DNA from: Pseudomonas fluorescens HK44 | GTDB lineage: Bacteria; Pseudomonadota; Gammaproteobacteria; Pseudomonadales; Pseudomonadaceae | Direction of reading: 5' to 3' | DNA length: 64,000 nucleotides | NCBI RefSeq assembly: GCF_000217955.3 | Contig: NZ_AFOY02000008.1 | Span: 392,501-456,500, forward strand | In this document: positions 38,252 through 49,085 of the stretch, piece after piece | Layout of the letters: every line of letters starts with the position of its first letter | Position numbering within the stretch: position 1 is the stretch's first letter | Position numbers and translations under genes: made by a program | Notes under the pieces: model-generated | Seen by the model: the letters and a program-made list of their open reading frames with translations, nothing else | Database searches by the model: none | Told to the model about the DNA's origin: nothing

Positions 38252-39688
38252 TCAGCTCTCGCTGGCCACACCGGTCTTGCGCCGCGGGATGCCCAGGCGC
38301 TGACGGCGCTCCCACAGGCATTTGCGGCTGACGCCGAGTTTGCGAGCCAGTTCGGTTTCAGTCATGTGGTCCTGGTGTTCGAGGACGAAGTGCTGGAAGT
38401 AGTCTTCCAGTGACAGGTCTTCAGTGGGCTCGTGGCTGGTGTTGCCGGTGCTGCCCTGTTGCGGTGCCAGGCCGATGAACTCGTCATCTTCAAGGTCGCT
38501 GAGCTCGATATCGATGCCCAGCAACTCGGCAGAAATCTCCGGGCTCTCACACAGGATGACGGCACGCTCGACAGCGTTTTCCAGTTCGCGCACGTTGCCC
38601 GGCCAGGAGTAATGACGAATCGCCTGTTCGGCGTCCGGAGCGAATTTCAGGTCGGTGCGATTCACGCGCGCGCTCTGGCGGGCGAGGAAGGCGTTGGCGA
38701 TTTCGTTGACGTCCGCGCCACGTTCACGCAGGGCGGGCAGTTTCAGGGCGATAACGTGGAGACGGTAATACAAGTCTTCACGGAACTGACCGATCTTGGC
38801 CAGGCTCTTCAGGTCACGGTGGGTCGCAGCGATCAGGCGTACGTCGACCTTCTGCGATTGCACCGAGCCCACGCGGCGGATTTCACCTTCTTGCAGCACG
38901 CGCAGCAGGCGTGCCTGGGCTTCAAGTGGCAGTTCGCCGATCTCATCAAGGAACAGGGTGCCGCCGTCGGCTGCTTCAACCAGGCCCGCGCGTCCGGCAC
39001 TGGCGCCGGTAAACGCGCCTTTCTCGTGGCCGAACAACTCGGACTCGATCAGGCTTTCCGGGATGGCTGCGCAGTTCACCGAAATCATCGGCGCCTTGGC
39101 GCGTTTGGACAGGTTGTGCAGGGCGCGGGCGACCAGCTCTTTACCGGTACCGGATTCGCCCTGAATCAGCACATTGGAATCGGTGGGGGCGACTTTACGG
39201 ATTTTGCCGTACAGATCCTGCATCGGTGGGCACGAGCCGATGATGCCGATTTCGCCATTGCTGTTATCGATAGCGGACTTCGCCGAGCCGTTGGCTGCCT
39301 TGCCGACCGCAGGTTCGCCCGCGGAGCTTTGCGCCGATTGCCGGTCACGCAGGATGCGCGCAACGGCCTGGAGCATCTCGTCATGGTCGAAAGGCTTGGC
39401 GATGTAGTCCACCGCGCCCATCTTCATTGAGTCGACTGCCGAGCGCAGGCTGGCGTAGCTCGTCATGATCAGCACCGGCTTGCCCTGGCCCAGCTTGATC
39501 AGTTCGGTGCCCGGTGCGCCAGGCAGGCGCAGGTCACTGACAATCAGGTCGAACGTGGGAATGCTGAAGCGTTCTTGTGCTTCCTGCACTGAACCGGCTT
39601 CGCTGACCTGGTACTGGTTACGTTCCAGCAGGCGGCGCAAGGCGGAGCGGATAATTGTTTCGTCTTCGACGATCAAAATGTGCGGCAT
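38252..39688 (-). CDS. cbrB: Sigma-54 dependent response regulator CbrB
   Basis: 478 residues: receiver domain with phospho-acceptor Asp52, AAA+ domain with Walker A GESGTGKE (177-184) and the sigma-54 contact loop GAFTGA, and a C-terminal Fis-type helix-turn-helix ([23 protein letters not shown] split: [15 protein letters not shown]). Activates crcZ and amino-acid/carbon utilisation genes. Lies 22 bases after cbrA; followed by terminator, palindrome and crcZ. Confidence 0.97.
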   Translation of the reverse strand: MPHILIVEDETIIRSALRRLLERNQYQVSEAGSVQEAQERFSIPTFDLIVSDLRLPGAPGTELIKLGQGKPVLIMTSYASLRSAVDSMKMGAVDYIAKPFDHDEMLQAVARILRDRQSAQSSAGEPAVGKAANGSAKSAIDNSNGEIGIIGSCPPMQDLYGKIRKVAPTDSNVLIQGESGTGKELVARALHNLSKRAKAPMISVNCAAIPESLIESELFGHEKGAFTGASAGRAGLVEAADGGTLFLDEIGELPLEAQARLLRVLQEGEIRRVGSVQSQKVDVRLIAATHRDLKSLAKIGQFREDLYYRLHVIALKLPALRERGADVNEIANAFLARQSARVNRTDLKFAPDAEQAIRHYSWPGNVRELENAVERAVILCESPEISAELLGIDIELSDLEDDEFIGLAPQQGSTGNTSHEPTEDLSLEDYFQHFVLEHQDHMTETELARKLGVSRKCLWERRQRLGIPRRKTGVASES

Positions 39689-39710
39689 TGATTCGATTCT
39701 CTCGACGGTC

Positions 39711-42659
39711 TCAGTTCACAGCGGACGTCGCTTCGACATGACGCGGTAAGGTCACCCGGATACGGGTGCCGCGTTGGCTTTGTGTGTCAGCCGGGCTGTC
39801 GATGGTGATTTGTCCATAATGCTCTTCAACGATGGAATAGACCAGTGCAAGGCCCAGACCGGTGCCTTCGCCAGGATCCTTGGTGGTGAAGAAGGGTTCG
39901 AACAATCGGTCCATGATGCTCGACGGGATACCGCTGCCCTCGTCTTCCACGATCAGGTCGATCGTGTGTTCGTTGGCTTCGCTTTTTACGCGAACCGCAC
40001 TGCCGGCCGGCGATGCGTCGCGGGCGTTGGACAGCAGGTTGATCAACACCTGGGCGAGTCGCTGCGGATCGCCATCGACCCAATGCTCGGGATCGCACAG
40101 GTTAAAGAACTGCACTTCGAAGTTGCGGCGGTTCAGCGCCAGCAGACCAATGGCATCCTGGGCCACCTCGGCCAGGCAGACCGGTTCGTCATTGTGCTGG
40201 TGGCTGCCGGCGTGGGCGAAGCTCATCAGCGACTGAACAATGCGTGACACGCGTTTGGTCTGTTCGAGGATTTGCCCGCTGATTTCCTTCAGTTCGCTGT
40301 CTTCTTCACGCTCTTCGCGCAGGTTCTGCGCCAGACACGCGATGCCGGTGATCGGGTTGCCAATTTCATGGGCCACGCCGGCCGCCAGTCGACCGATACT
40401 CGCCAAGCGTTCGGAGTGCACCAGTTTGTCTTCGAGCATCTGGGTTTCAGTCAGGTCTTCGACCAGCAACACCAGGCCACTGTTACCGGGCGCGAGCGGT
40501 TCGTCGATCGCCGCTTTGTGCAGGTTCAGCCAGCGCGTCTGGCCGTCCAGGGCCAGGTGCTGTTTGTGCAAATGCTCGTCCGGAAGATTGATGAAGCCTT
40601 GCAGCAGTTCTTTCCACGGCTCGCCGAGGGTGCCCAGGCGTGAACCGACCACGCGCTGCGCGGCGATCCCGGTCAACTCCTCCATGGCTTTGTTCCACAT
40701 GAGGATTTCCTGATCCTTGGCCAGCGAACAAACGCCCATCGGCAATTCTTGCAAGGTCTGGCGGTGATAACGGCGCAGGGCATCGAGTTCGGCGGCAAGG
40801 CCGGTGAGGCGCGAGTGATAGTCCTCGAGACGGCTTTCGATGAAGTGAATGTCTTCGGTGACGTAGTTTTCACCGCCAGCCTTGTACGGCAGGAAGGTTT
40901 CGACCATGTCTTGCGCAACGCTCGGGCCCATCAGGCCGGAGAGGTTGGCCTCGATTCGGTCACGCAGTCGGCGCAAGGCGTACGGGCGGCGCTCGTCGAA
41001 CGGCAGATAAAGGTCGCGCAGGGCCTGTTCGACTTCCTTTTGTGCCGCCTTGGCGCCGAGCGGTTTGGCCAGTTGGGTGGCGAATTCCTGGGGGGACGCG
41101 GCGTGCAGTTCGCGGCGTTGCGGGCGGCGTACGTTGTCCACCGCGCAGGCTTCGGCGGCGCTGGCTTCTTCAGTGCTGGCGTTGGTGAACAGCGAGATCA
41201 GCGTGAACATCAGCACGTTGGCCGCCAGCGATGCGATTGCCGCCATGTGCCAACTGGTGTCGTCGAGCACGTAGATCATGTTCAGCAGCGGGATATAGAA
41301 GCCCTGCAGGTTGCCGACCAGCGGCAGCAGCATGGTCACCAGCCAGACCAGAATCCCCGCCAGCAACCCGGCGATGAAGCCGCGACGGTTGGCGGTCGGC
41401 CAATACAGGACGGACAGTACGCCGGGCAGAAACTGCAGGGTGGCAACGAACGCGACGATGCCCAGGTTGGCCAGGTCTTGCTCAGCGCCCAGGAGCAGGT
41501 AGAAACCATAGCCGGCCATGATGATCGCGACGATCAAGGCGCGGCGGGTCCATTTCAGCCAGCGGTAGATGTTGCCTTCGGCAGGTGGCTGATAAAGCGG
41601 CAGCACCAGATGGTTCAGGGCCATCCCGGACAGTGCCAGGGTGGTGACGATGATCAGACCGCTGGCGGCTGACAAGCCACCGACGTAGGCCAGCAATGCC
41701 AGGGCCTTGCTGTTGGCGGCGATGCCGATGCCGAGGGTGAAGTATTCCGGGTTGGTGGTGGCACCCAGTTTGAGGCCTGCCCAGAGAATCAGCGGTACGG
41801 CCAGGCTCATCAGCAGGAGGAACAACGGCAAGCCCCAGCTCGCACTGACCAGCGAGCGCGGGTTGAGGTTTTCGGTGAACGTCATGTGGTACATGTGCGG
41901 CATCACGATCGCCGAGGCGAAGAACACCAGCAGCAGCGTGCGCCATGGACCTTCTTGCAGTGGCGTGTGCAGGGCGGCGAGGGCGGTCTGGTTTTGCAGC
42001 AGCCAGACTTCCAGCTGTTGCGGACCGTCGAACACGCCGTACAGGGCGTAGAGGCCGACGCCGCCAATGGCGATCAGCTTGATCACCGATTCAAAGGCAA
42101 TCGCGAACACCAGGCCTTCGTGTTTCTCCCGGGTCGCAATATGCCGCGAACCGAAGAAAATCGTGAACAGGGTGATCAGCGCACAAAAACTCAGGGCGAC
42201 CCGATGCTGCACCGGCTCATGGGTGAGGATGCCGATCGAGTCGGCCACGGCTTGAATCTGCAGTGCCAGCAACGGCAATACGCCGATCAACATGAAAATC
42301 GTGGTCAGCGCGCCGGCCCAGGTGCTGCGGAAACGAAACGCAAACAGGTCGGCCAGAGAAGACAGCTGATAGGTGCGAGTGATCTTCAGAATCGGGTAGA
42401 GCAACACCGGCGCCAGCAGAAACGCCCCGGAGACCCCCAGGTAACTGGACAGGAAGCCGTAACCGTATTGATAGGCCAGGCCGACCGTGCCGTAGAACGC
42501 CCAGGCGCTGGCGTAGACACCCAATGACAAGGTGTAGGTCAGCGGGTGGCGAATGATCGCTCGCGGGATCATTCCGCGTTCACTGATCCAGGCAACACCA
42601 AACAGCACCGCGAGGTAGGCGGCACTGATCAGGATCATCTGGGTCAGGCTAAAGCTCAT
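39711..42659 (-). CDS. cbrA: Sensor histidine kinase CbrA with transporter-like N-terminus
   Basis: 982 residues. The first ~490 form a sodium/solute-symporter (SLC5)-like domain with about 13 membrane helices (known CbrA homologues transport histidine), followed by a STAC-type linker, a PAS domain (about 615-730) and a histidine kinase with [12 protein letters not shown] (H-box), [11 protein letters not shown] (N-box) and EDEGSGIP / [10 protein letters not shown] (G-boxes). ATG at 42659 overlaps the preceding 58-codon gene by 11 bases. Confidence 0.96.
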   Translation of the reverse strand: MSFSLTQMILISAAYLAVLFGVAWISERGMIPRAIIRHPLTYTLSLGVYASAWAFYGTVGLAYQYGYGFLSSYLGVSGAFLLAPVLLYPILKITRTYQLSSLADLFAFRFRSTWAGALTTIFMLIGVLPLLALQIQAVADSIGILTHEPVQHRVALSFCALITLFTIFFGSRHIATREKHEGLVFAIAFESVIKLIAIGGVGLYALYGVFDGPQQLEVWLLQNQTALAALHTPLQEGPWRTLLLVFFASAIVMPHMYHMTFTENLNPRSLVSASWGLPLFLLLMSLAVPLILWAGLKLGATTNPEYFTLGIGIAANSKALALLAYVGGLSAASGLIIVTTLALSGMALNHLVLPLYQPPAEGNIYRWLKWTRRALIVAIIMAGYGFYLLLGAEQDLANLGIVAFVATLQFLPGVLSVLYWPTANRRGFIAGLLAGILVWLVTMLLPLVGNLQGFYIPLLNMIYVLDDTSWHMAAIASLAANVLMFTLISLFTNASTEEASAAEACAVDNVRRPQRRELHAASPQEFATQLAKPLGAKAAQKEVEQALRDLYLPFDERRPYALRRLRDRIEANLSGLMGPSVAQDMVETFLPYKAGGENYVTEDIHFIESRLEDYHSRLTGLAAELDALRRYHRQTLQELPMGVCSLAKDQEILMWNKAMEELTGIAAQRVVGSRLGTLGEPWKELLQGFINLPDEHLHKQHLALDGQTRWLNLHKAAIDEPLAPGNSGLVLLVEDLTETQMLEDKLVHSERLASIGRLAAGVAHEIGNPITGIACLAQNLREEREEDSELKEISGQILEQTKRVSRIVQSLMSFAHAGSHQHNDEPVCLAEVAQDAIGLLALNRRNFEVQFFNLCDPEHWVDGDPQRLAQVLINLLSNARDASPAGSAVRVKSEANEHTIDLIVEDEGSGIPSSIMDRLFEPFFTTKDPGEGTGLGLALVYSIVEEHYGQITIDSPADTQSQRGTRIRVTLPRHVEATSAVN

Positions 42660-42825
42660 CGGCATCTTTTTGGCTCTGCAGGATGAAGGTCACGACGATC
42701 AGAATCAGCCACAGCAGATACGGGCGATACCAGGCGCCAGTGGCGTCGATCCACCAGTCCATGATGGCTGGGGAGAACAGATAGATCCCCACTACCAGGA
42801 GCAGGACCAAGCGATAGATGTACAT
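42649..42825 (-). CDS. Small membrane protein encoded upstream of cbrA
   Basis: 58 residues: MYIYRLVLLLVVGIYLFSPA at the N-terminus as a first membrane helix, a WW-containing turn (MDWWIDATGAWYRPY), a second helix (LLWLILIVVTFIL) and a short acidic tail. The stop overlaps the cbrA start by 11 bases, so it is translationally coupled to cbrA; a gene of this kind occupies the same place between gluQ and cbrA in other Pseudomonas. Function unknown; a membrane partner of CbrA is possible. Confidence 0.78.
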   Translation of the reverse strand: MYIYRLVLLLVVGIYLFSPAIMDWWIDATGAWYRPYLLWLILIVVTFILQSQKDADEL

Positions 42826-42902
42826 CCCGGCCTCTCTTTATTGTGCGCGTGCCCGAAAACGTGCGGCGATGGTAACGGATGGGCGCCAACCTGCAAGCTT
42901 AG

Positions 42903-43799
42903 TCAGCGTAATTGCGCTTCGGGCAGTGTCAGTGTGCGCGGGATTAACGTCGCATCCCAGTGCTTGATGCCCCATTTCAGTACTTCCCCGGGGCTGGCGT
43001 CGTCGAGTTCGTGGCCAGGTTTTTGTCCCAGTGCGCGCAGGGCACGGAGCAACAGGGGCGTGGCCTGATCTGCGGTCAATGGCGGTGAGCGATAGGACTT
43101 GCCGAGCTTGTTGCCGTCCGGCTGGGTAATCAGCGGCAGGTGCAGATAGCGCGGTTGCGGCAGGCCGAGCAGTTCTTGCAGGTACAACTGGCGTGGGGTG
43201 GAGTCGAGCAAGTCGGCACCGCGGACGATATCGGTGATGCCTTGCCAGGCGTCGTCGAGCACCACTGCCAGTTGATAGGCATAGAGCCCGTCGCGCCGAC
43301 GGATTACGAAGTCGCCGACCTCGCGGCCCAGGTGCTGGCGGTACTCGCCTTGCACGCGGTCGGTGAAGTGATATTCCAGTTCCGGGACGCGCAAGCGAAT
43401 TGCGGCGTCTTCGCTGGCGTGACCGGCGTTGCGGCACAGGCCTGGATAAATCCCGTGATAAGGCGCCAGTTTTTTGCGCGAGCAGGTGCAGGCGTAGGCC
43501 AGGCCGTGGTTGAACAGTTGATTCAACACCTGCGCGTAGGCGTCGTGACGGTCGCTCTGGCGGACCATTTCGCCGTCCCATTCGAAACCGTAGCTTTCCA
43601 GTGCCTTGAGGATCGCCGCCTGGGCGCCAGGTTCCTCCCGAGGCGGGTCGAGGTCTTCCATGCGCAACAGCCAGCGCCCGCCAACCGAGCGGGCGTCAAG
43701 GTACGAGGCCAATGCCGCGACCAGCGAGCCGAAGTGCAGGTGCCCGCTGGGAGTGGGAGCGAAGCGCCCGATGTAGGCGGGGGATTTAATGGCAGTCAT
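42903..43799 (-). CDS. gluQ: Glutamyl-Q tRNA(Asp) synthetase
   Basis: 298 residues, about the size of the catalytic half of glutamyl-tRNA synthetase, without anticodon-binding domain. Charges glutamate on queuosine 34 of tRNA-Asp. HIGH-like HLHFGS near residue 20, KMSKS-like KLGKS near 235, and Cys ligands CTC...YPGLCRNAG in the zinc region. Sits downstream of dksA, as in many proteobacteria, but here a REP unit intervenes. Confidence 0.94.
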   Translation of the reverse strand: MTAIKSPAYIGRFAPTPSGHLHFGSLVAALASYLDARSVGGRWLLRMEDLDPPREEPGAQAAILKALESYGFEWDGEMVRQSDRHDAYAQVLNQLFNHGLAYACTCSRKKLAPYHGIYPGLCRNAGHASEDAAIRLRVPELEYHFTDRVQGEYRQHLGREVGDFVIRRRDGLYAYQLAVVLDDAWQGITDIVRGADLLDSTPRQLYLQELLGLPQPRYLHLPLITQPDGNKLGKSYRSPPLTADQATPLLLRALRALGQKPGHELDDASPGEVLKWGIKHWDATLIPRTLTLPEAQLR

Positions 43800-43826
43800 G
43801 GGCGCGATTTTACGTTGCTTGATCTA

Positions 43827-43922
43827 GTAGGGGCACGGCTTGATACCGCTATCGCGAGCAAGCTTTGCTCCTACAGCGATGGCGATCTTCAGGACGCCAT
43901 CGCCGGCAAGCCGTGCTCCTAC
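43827..43922. repeat. REP doublet between dksA and gluQ
   Basis: Outer arms GTAGGGGCACGGCTTG (43827) and CAAGCCGTGCTCCTAC (43907-43922), one mismatch, enclosing a second REP half GCGAGCAAGCTTTGCTC and the palindromic pair GCGATGGCGAT...GCCATCGCC. Confidence 0.75.
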
Positions 43923-43941
43923 AAATATTGATGCCCCAGAA

Positions 43942-43969
43942 ACAAAAACGGAGCGTTCGCACGCTCCGT
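43942..43969 (-). terminator. Terminator of dksA
   Basis: On the minus strand ACGGAGCGT-GCGA-ACGCTCCGT (9-bp stem, tetraloop) followed by U5, 20 bases after the dksA stop. Confidence 0.9.
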
Positions 43970-43988
43970 TCTTCGTTCAAGTCGACGC

Positions 43989-44432
43989 TTACTTGCCGAC
44001 TTGCTTTTCCTTGATTTCTGCAAGGGTCTTGCAGTCGACGCACATGTCAGCGGTAGGGCGGGCTTCCAGGCGTTTGACGCCGATCTCGACACCGCAGGAT
44101 TCGCACCAGCCGTATTCTTCGTCTTCGATCAGTTGCAGGGTTTTGTCGATTTTCTTGATCAGCTTGCGCTCGCGGTCACGGGCGCGCAATTCAAGGCTGA
44201 ATTCTTCTTCCTGACTGGCACGGTCGGCCGGGTCGGGGAAGTTCGCCGCTTCGTCTTTCATGTGATCAACAGTACGGTCGACTTCCTGCATCAAGTCCTG
44301 TTTCCACTTGTTCAGGATCTTGGTGAAGTGCGCGCGCATGGGCTGCCCCATGTACTCCTCGCCCTTCACTTCTTTGTAGGGTTCGAAGCCGCTGATCGAC
44401 GGGTTCTGCTGTTGCTTTGCTTGGGTGGGCAT
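43989..44432 (-). CDS. dksA: RNA polymerase-binding transcription factor DksA
   Basis: 147 residues. Enters the RNA polymerase secondary channel and with ppGpp controls stable-RNA and amino-acid promoters. Coiled coil (about 35-110) with the tip motif DPADRA carrying the functional aspartates, and a four-Cys zinc finger CESCG...CVDC (C-x2-C-x17-C-x2-C). The stable-RNA promoters at both ends of this window are the sort it regulates. Confidence 0.97.
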   Translation of the reverse strand: MPTQAKQQQNPSISGFEPYKEVKGEEYMGQPMRAHFTKILNKWKQDLMQEVDRTVDHMKDEAANFPDPADRASQEEEFSLELRARDRERKLIKKIDKTLQLIEDEEYGWCESCGVEIGVKRLEARPTADMCVDCKTLAEIKEKQVGK

Positions 44433-44762
44433 GAAATGGACCGCCTCTACTCTTGTAATCCATTGCGCAGGATTGCTCCATCACCGACACCTGCCGGCCC
44501 TGCGGCTGCAAGCGGGCGAACTTACCAGATCAAATCGGAGCGCGCTACTCCCGGATGTCGAGGCTGCGGTCCGTAAGGTTTGCAAAAACATGCAAAGCCT
44601 TGTCTGGTGGGTCTGGAGGCCTGATCAGATATTGATTTTAGTCAATCCTGAGCCTTATGTATCAGCTCTTTTACGGGTGAACTTTCGGTTGTGACCGCTT
44701 TAGGTTCTCGCTCGTTCCCGTGCTTGGGTAGAATCAATTCTTTTCCCCGTTGAGGAAGGCTA
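44433..44762. other. 330-base divergent intergenic region dksA / aminotransferase
   Basis: No gene seen on either strand. It must contain the dksA promoter (minus) and the aminotransferase promoter (plus; a -10-like TAGAAT at about 44730). Its one clear element is the Anr/FNR-like box at 44632-44645. Confidence 0.6.
44632..44645. promoter_or_regulatory. Anr/FNR-like box TTGAT-N4-GTCAA
   Basis: TTGAT-TTTA-GTCAA matches TTGAT-N4-ATCAA at nine of ten positions. It lies 118 bases before the aminotransferase start and 200 bases before that of dksA. A single box without other evidence; chance match possible. Confidence 0.35.
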
Positions 44763-45935
44763 ATGGCTCAGCCCTACAGTGCGCGCAGCCGCGCTATCGA
44801 ACCTTTCCATGTCATGGCATTGCTGGCGCGCGCCAATGAGTTGCAAGCCGCCGGGCACGACGTAATACACCTGGAAATCGGCGAACCGGATTTCACCACT
44901 GCCGAGCCGATCATCAAGGCCGGCCAGGCGGCGCTGACGGCGGGGAAAACCCGTTACACCGCAGCTCGCGGCATTCCAGAACTGCGTGAAGCCATTTCGG
45001 GCTTCTATGAGCAACGTTACGGGTTGAACATCGACCCGCAGCGCATCCTGATCACGCCGGGCGGTTCTGGCGCGTTACTGTTGGCGAGCGCCTTGCTGGT
45101 CGATCCAGGTAAACACTGGCTGCTGGCTGACCCGGGTTACCCGTGCAATCGGCATTTCCTGCGGCTGGTGGAGGGTGCGGCGCAACTGGTGCCGGTCGGC
45201 CCGGACGTGCGCTATCAACTGACGCCAGGCCTGGTCGAGCGTTACTGGGACCACGACAGTGTTGGCGCACTGGTCGCATCACCGGCCAACCCGACCGGGA
45301 CCATCCTGACCCGCGATGAACTGGCCGGGCTGTCTGCAGCAATCAAGGAGCGTCACGGTCATCTGGTGGTGGACGAGATCTATCACGGCCTGACCTACGG
45401 CACCGACGCTGCCAGTGTGCTGGAAGTCGATGACAGCGCTTTTGTGCTGAACAGTTTCTCCAAGTATTTCGGCATGACCGGCTGGCGCCTTGGTTGGCTG
45501 GTCGCCCCAGAGGCTGCGGTCGGCGAGTTGGAAAAACTCGCGCAGAACCTTTACATCAGCGCGCCGAGCATGGCTCAGCACGCGGCGCTGGCCTGCTTCG
45601 AGCCGGACACCCTGAGCATTCTCGAAGAACGCCGGGCCGAGTTCGGACGCCGACGTGACTTCCTGTTGCCAGCCTTGCGCGAGTTGGGGTTCGCGATTGC
45701 CGTGGAGCCGGAAGGCGCCTTCTATCTGTATGCTGACATCAGTGCCTTTGGCGGTGATGCGTTTGCCTTCTGCCGGCACTTTCTGGAAACCGAGCACGTT
45801 GCCTTCACTCCTGGCCTGGATTTTGGTCGGTATCAGGCCGGTCATCACGTACGGTTCGCCTACACCCAGAGCCTGCCACGCTTGCAGGAAGCGGTTCAGC
45901 GGATTGCCCGTGGCCTGCGGAGCTGGCAAGGCTGA
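44763..45935 (+). CDS. PLP-dependent class I/II aminotransferase
   Basis: 390 residues, fold-type I. PLP-site motifs are present: [20 protein letters not shown] (Asp/Tyr contacting PLP), the Schiff-base lysine in [15 protein letters not shown] (near residue 235) and the substrate-binding Arg near the C-terminus (HHVRFAYT). Amino-donor unknown; aspartate- or alanine-type subgroup. Stop overlaps the sfsA start by one base. Confidence 0.9.
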   Translation: MAQPYSARSRAIEPFHVMALLARANELQAAGHDVIHLEIGEPDFTTAEPIIKAGQAALTAGKTRYTAARGIPELREAISGFYEQRYGLNIDPQRILITPGGSGALLLASALLVDPGKHWLLADPGYPCNRHFLRLVEGAAQLVPVGPDVRYQLTPGLVERYWDHDSVGALVASPANPTGTILTRDELAGLSAAIKERHGHLVVDEIYHGLTYGTDAASVLEVDDSAFVLNSFSKYFGMTGWRLGWLVAPEAAVGELEKLAQNLYISAPSMAQHAALACFEPDTLSILEERRAEFGRRRDFLLPALRELGFAIAVEPEGAFYLYADISAFGGDAFAFCRHFLETEHVAFTPGLDFGRYQAGHHVRFAYTQSLPRLQEAVQRIARGLRSWQG

Positions 45936-46648
45936 TGCATTTCAATCCTCCTCTCGAAGAAGGTCGGCTGATTCGTCGCTACAAGCGTTTTCTCGCTGAT
46001 ATCGAAACCGTTGGCGGCGAGTTACTGACCATTCACTGTCCCAACACCGGGTCGATGTTCAATTGCATGGTCGAAGGCGGTCAGGTCTGGTTCAGCCGCT
46101 CCAACGATCCGAAACGCAAGTTGCCCGGCACCTGGGAGATCAGCGAGACACCGCAAGGACGGCTGGCCTGCGTGAATACCGCGCGGGCCAATACCTTGAT
46201 TGAAGAAGCGTTACGTGGCGGTTTGATCACCGAGCTCAATGGCTTTATCGGGCTCAAGCGTGAAGTGCCTTATGGTCAGGAAAACAGCCGCATCGATTTC
46301 CGCCTCGATTATCCGAGCGGCCCGGCCTTCGTCGAAGTCAAAAGCGTCACGCTGGGCTTCGATGGCTCGGCAGTTGCGGCGTTTCCGGACGCGGTGACTC
46401 AGCGCGGTGCCAAACACTTGCGCGAGCTGGCGTGCCTGGCGCGGGACGGTATTCGTGCGGTGCAGTTGTATTGCGTCAATCTGACCGGCATTGACTCGGT
46501 GCGCCCGGCCGAGGAAATCGATCCGGGTTACGCGGCCGCGTTGCGTGAGGCGAAAGCGGCCGGGGTTGAAGTGCTGGCGTACGGCGTGAGCCTGACTTCG
46601 AATGAGGTGCGTGTTGACCGTCAACTGGAGGTGTTGCTGAGCTCTTGA
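45935..46648 (+). CDS. sfsA: SfsA family nuclease / sugar fermentation stimulation protein
   Basis: 237 residues, full family length. Holds the PD-(D/E)xK-type nuclease core [10 protein letters not shown]...FVEVKSVTL that characterises SfsA, plus the N-terminal OB-like segment HCPNTGSM. E. coli SfsA was first linked to maltose metabolism and binds DNA. Coupled to the aminotransferase gene. Confidence 0.93.
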   Translation: MHFNPPLEEGRLIRRYKRFLADIETVGGELLTIHCPNTGSMFNCMVEGGQVWFSRSNDPKRKLPGTWEISETPQGRLACVNTARANTLIEEALRGGLITELNGFIGLKREVPYGQENSRIDFRLDYPSGPAFVEVKSVTLGFDGSAVAAFPDAVTQRGAKHLRELACLARDGIRAVQLYCVNLTGIDSVRPAEEIDPGYAAALREAKAAGVEVLAYGVSLTSNEVRVDRQLEVLLSS

Positions 46649-46660
46649 AGATAGTAGTTC

Positions 46661-46978
46661 CTAAGGTTGAACCCAGATCCCCATGCTGTCTTCGCGGCAC
46701 GCCAGGGCACTGAGGGACTGCCCGGCACAGGGCCCGGCCACGCATTCACCACTTTCGATCAGAAACAGTGCGCCATGAGTGGCACACTGGATCAGGCTGG
46801 CGCTGGGGTCGAGAAACTGGTCGGGGTGCCATTCCAGGCCAACGCCGCGATGCGGGCAGCGATTTTCGTACACGTAGACCCGGCCTTCACGGCGCACGGC
46901 AAACAACTTCTGGCCGTCGATCTCGAAACCACGGCTGCTGGCATCGAGCAGCTCGGCGCTGGAGCAAAGAAACTTCAT
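46661..46978 (-). CDS. Rieske [2Fe-2S] domain protein
   Basis: 105 residues from the ATG at 46978. A stand-alone Rieske domain with cluster ligands C-P-H (NRCPHRG) and C-x2-H (QCATHGALF). Similar small Rieske proteins act as ferredoxin-like electron carriers or as nitrite-reductase small subunits; no oxygenase partner is adjacent. Divergent from phuT, close to its Fur-like site, and so possibly iron-linked. Confidence 0.86.
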   Translation of the reverse strand: MKFLCSSAELLDASSRGFEIDGQKLFAVRREGRVYVYENRCPHRGVGLEWHPDQFLDPSASLIQCATHGALFLIESGECVAGPCAGQSLSALACREDSMGIWVQP

Positions 46979-47063
46979 GACTATCCTCAAGTGCCAAAGG
47001 CTCTGGCCTCTGGCGGTGATGCGTGCGCGCTCACTGGTTAGCAAATGTGTCTGCGCTTGACGT

Positions 47064-47082
47064 GCAAATGCAAACAATTATC
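47064..47082. promoter_or_regulatory. Fur-box-like site upstream of phuT
   Basis: GCAAATGCAAACAATTATC matches 13 of 19 positions of GATAATGATAATCATTATC. It lies 82-100 bases before the phuT ATG, in the region shared with the divergent Rieske gene. Iron repression of heme uptake is expected. Confidence 0.6.
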
Positions 47083-47163
47083 AAATGAGTGCTTCGCCCG
47101 TGGTGGCTGCGTAGCTGACGACGCCTTGATCCTGCGGGAAAACTCCTCAAAGGAAACCCTGTT

Positions 47164-48051
47164 ATGCGCCTGAGTACCAGCGCTATTGCGCTCTGTGTCG
47201 GACTTTTGGTCAACCATGGGGCTCAAGCGACCGAATTGCCGCAACGCTGGGTCAGTGCCGGCGGGGCTTTGTCGGAGTGGGTGAGTGCGTTGGGCGGCGA
47301 GTCGAAACTGGTCGGTGTCGACAGCACCAGCCAACATCCCGAATCGCTCAAGGCCTTGCCAAGTATCGGTTATCAGCGGCAATTGTCGGCAGAGGGCATC
47401 CTGAGTTTGCGTCCGCAGATTCTCATTGGCACCGAAGAAATGGGCCCGCCGCCAGTGTTGTCGCAGATTCGCAGTGCCGGGGTGCAGGTTGAGCTGTTCT
47501 CTGCACAACCTGACTTGCCAACCCTGCAAGGCAACTTGCAGCACTTGGGTAAATTGCTCGGTAGCGCGCCTCAGGCCACGGCGTTGTTCCAGGGTTATCA
47601 ACGGCAACTTGAGCAGCAGAAAGCCTGGGTCAGCCAGGCCCAGACCAAACAAACAGCGCCGGGCGTGTTGTTGTTGCTGGGGCACGCTGGCGGCAAACCG
47701 CTGATCGCTGGCAAGGGCACCGCAGCCGATTGGTTGTTGCAGCAGGCGGGTGGGCATAACCTGGCGACCCATACCGGTTACAAGCCTTTTTCCGTTGAGT
47801 CCCTCGCGGGCCTGACGCCAGACGTGCTGGTGTTTGCCGACCGGGCGCTGACCGGTGACGCCGCGCGCGCCGCGTTATTCAAGGAAAACCCGATTCTCGC
47901 CTCGACGCCGGCGGCCAAGGCCGGGCGGGTGTTCGAGCTGGACCCGACGCTGTTGGTTGGCGGCTTGGGGCCGCGCTTGCCTTTGAGCCTGGTGACGTTG
48001 TCCTCCGGGTTCTATCCCGCTGAATCGGCTAAGGTAAACACCGCCCCATGA
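47164..48051 (+). CDS. phuT: Heme ABC transporter periplasmic binding protein PhuT/HmuT
   Basis: 295 residues: signal peptide to about residue 22 (VNHGAQA), then a two-lobed class III binding protein fold (PERW-like region LPQRWVSAGGALSEWVSALG trimmed; SIGYQRQLSAEGILSLRPQILIG). Binds heme in the periplasm and hands it to PhuUV. Four-base overlap with phuU. Confidence 0.93.
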   Translation: MRLSTSAIALCVGLLVNHGAQATELPQRWVSAGGALSEWVSALGGESKLVGVDSTSQHPESLKALPSIGYQRQLSAEGILSLRPQILIGTEEMGPPPVLSQIRSAGVQVELFSAQPDLPTLQGNLQHLGKLLGSAPQATALFQGYQRQLEQQKAWVSQAQTKQTAPGVLLLLGHAGGKPLIAGKGTAADWLLQQAGGHNLATHTGYKPFSVESLAGLTPDVLVFADRALTGDAARAALFKENPILASTPAAKAGRVFELDPTLLVGGLGPRLPLSLVTLSSGFYPAESAKVNTAP

Positions 48052-49085
48052 CGACTCTGGTTAAACCACGCTCTTTATTCATCGGTCTGAGTCTGCTGTG
48101 GTTACTGGCGATCTGGCTGTCATTGGCCCTGGGCCCGGTCAGCTTGCCGCTGTTCGATACGTTGCGCGCCGCGATGCGTTTGATCGGTCTGCCGATTCCT
48201 GCTGAAGGGCTGGAACAGGCTGAACTGATTCTCGGACAGATTCGTTTGCCGCGTACCTTGCTCGGTCTGGCAGTGGGTGGTGTGCTGGCGTTGTCGGGCG
48301 TAGCGATGCAGGGGTTGTTCCGCAATCCGCTGGCGGATCCGGGGTTGGTCGGCGTTTCCAGTGGTGCAGCCTTGGGCGCGGCGATTGCGATTGTTGGCGG
48401 TGCGCTGTTTGGCGGCTTGCCTGAGGTAATCGGCCCTTACCTGTTATCGCTGTGTGCGTTTCTGGGCGGGCTCGGGGTGACGACACTGGTTTACCGTCTT
48501 GGTCGGCGTAACGGCCAGACCAACGTAGCAACCATGTTGCTGGCAGGGATTGCTCTGACGGCACTGGCCAGTTCGGCGGTGGGTTTGTTCACCTATCTGG
48601 CGGACGACGCGACCTTGCGTACGCTGACCTTCTGGAACCTGGGCAGCCTGAATGGCGCCAGCTATGCGCGACTGTGGCCATTGTTGCTGGTGAGCGCCGC
48701 AGTAGCGCTGTGGTTGCCGCGCCGGGCCAAGGCGTTGAATGCGCTGTTGCTCGGTGAGTCCGAGGCCAGTCATTTGGGGATCAACGTCGAAGGGCTCAAG
48801 CGTGAGCTGGTGTTCTGCACGGCACTGGGCGTCGGCGCTGCTGTTGCGGCGGCGGGGATGATCGGTTTTGTCGGGCTGGTGGTGCCTCATCTGGTGCGAC
48901 TGTTGGCGGGGCCCGATCATCGCGTGCTGTTGCCGGCTTCGGTCCTCGCGGGCGCCAGCCTGTTGCTGTTTGCCGACTTGGTGGCGCGGTTGGCGCTGGC
49001 CCCGGCGGAATTGCCGATTGGTATCGTTACCGCGTTTATCGGCGCACCGTTTTTTCTGTATTTGCTGTTACGAGGTCGCGCCTGA
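48048..49085 (+). CDS. phuU: Heme ABC transporter permease PhuU/HmuU
   Basis: 345 residues, FecCD/BtuC-type permease with about ten membrane helices. Family motifs [27 protein letters not shown] (trimmed: [16 protein letters not shown]) and [11 protein letters not shown] are clear. Stop overlaps phuV ATG by one base. Confidence 0.94.
   Translation: MTTLVKPRSLFIGLSLLWLLAIWLSLALGPVSLPLFDTLRAAMRLIGLPIPAEGLEQAELILGQIRLPRTLLGLAVGGVLALSGVAMQGLFRNPLADPGLVGVSSGAALGAAIAIVGGALFGGLPEVIGPYLLSLCAFLGGLGVTTLVYRLGRRNGQTNVATMLLAGIALTALASSAVGLFTYLADDATLRTLTFWNLGSLNGASYARLWPLLLVSAAVALWLPRRAKALNALLLGESEASHLGINVEGLKRELVFCTALGVGAAVAAAGMIGFVGLVVPHLVRLLAGPDHRVLLPASVLAGASLLLFADLVARLALAPAELPIGIVTAFIGAPFFLYLLLRGRA

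Noticed and set aside
38070..38303. 77-codon plus-strand frame upstream of cbrB's end
   Set aside because: Covers the crcZ promoter, the CbrB-type palindrome and the cbrB terminator; no ribosome site.
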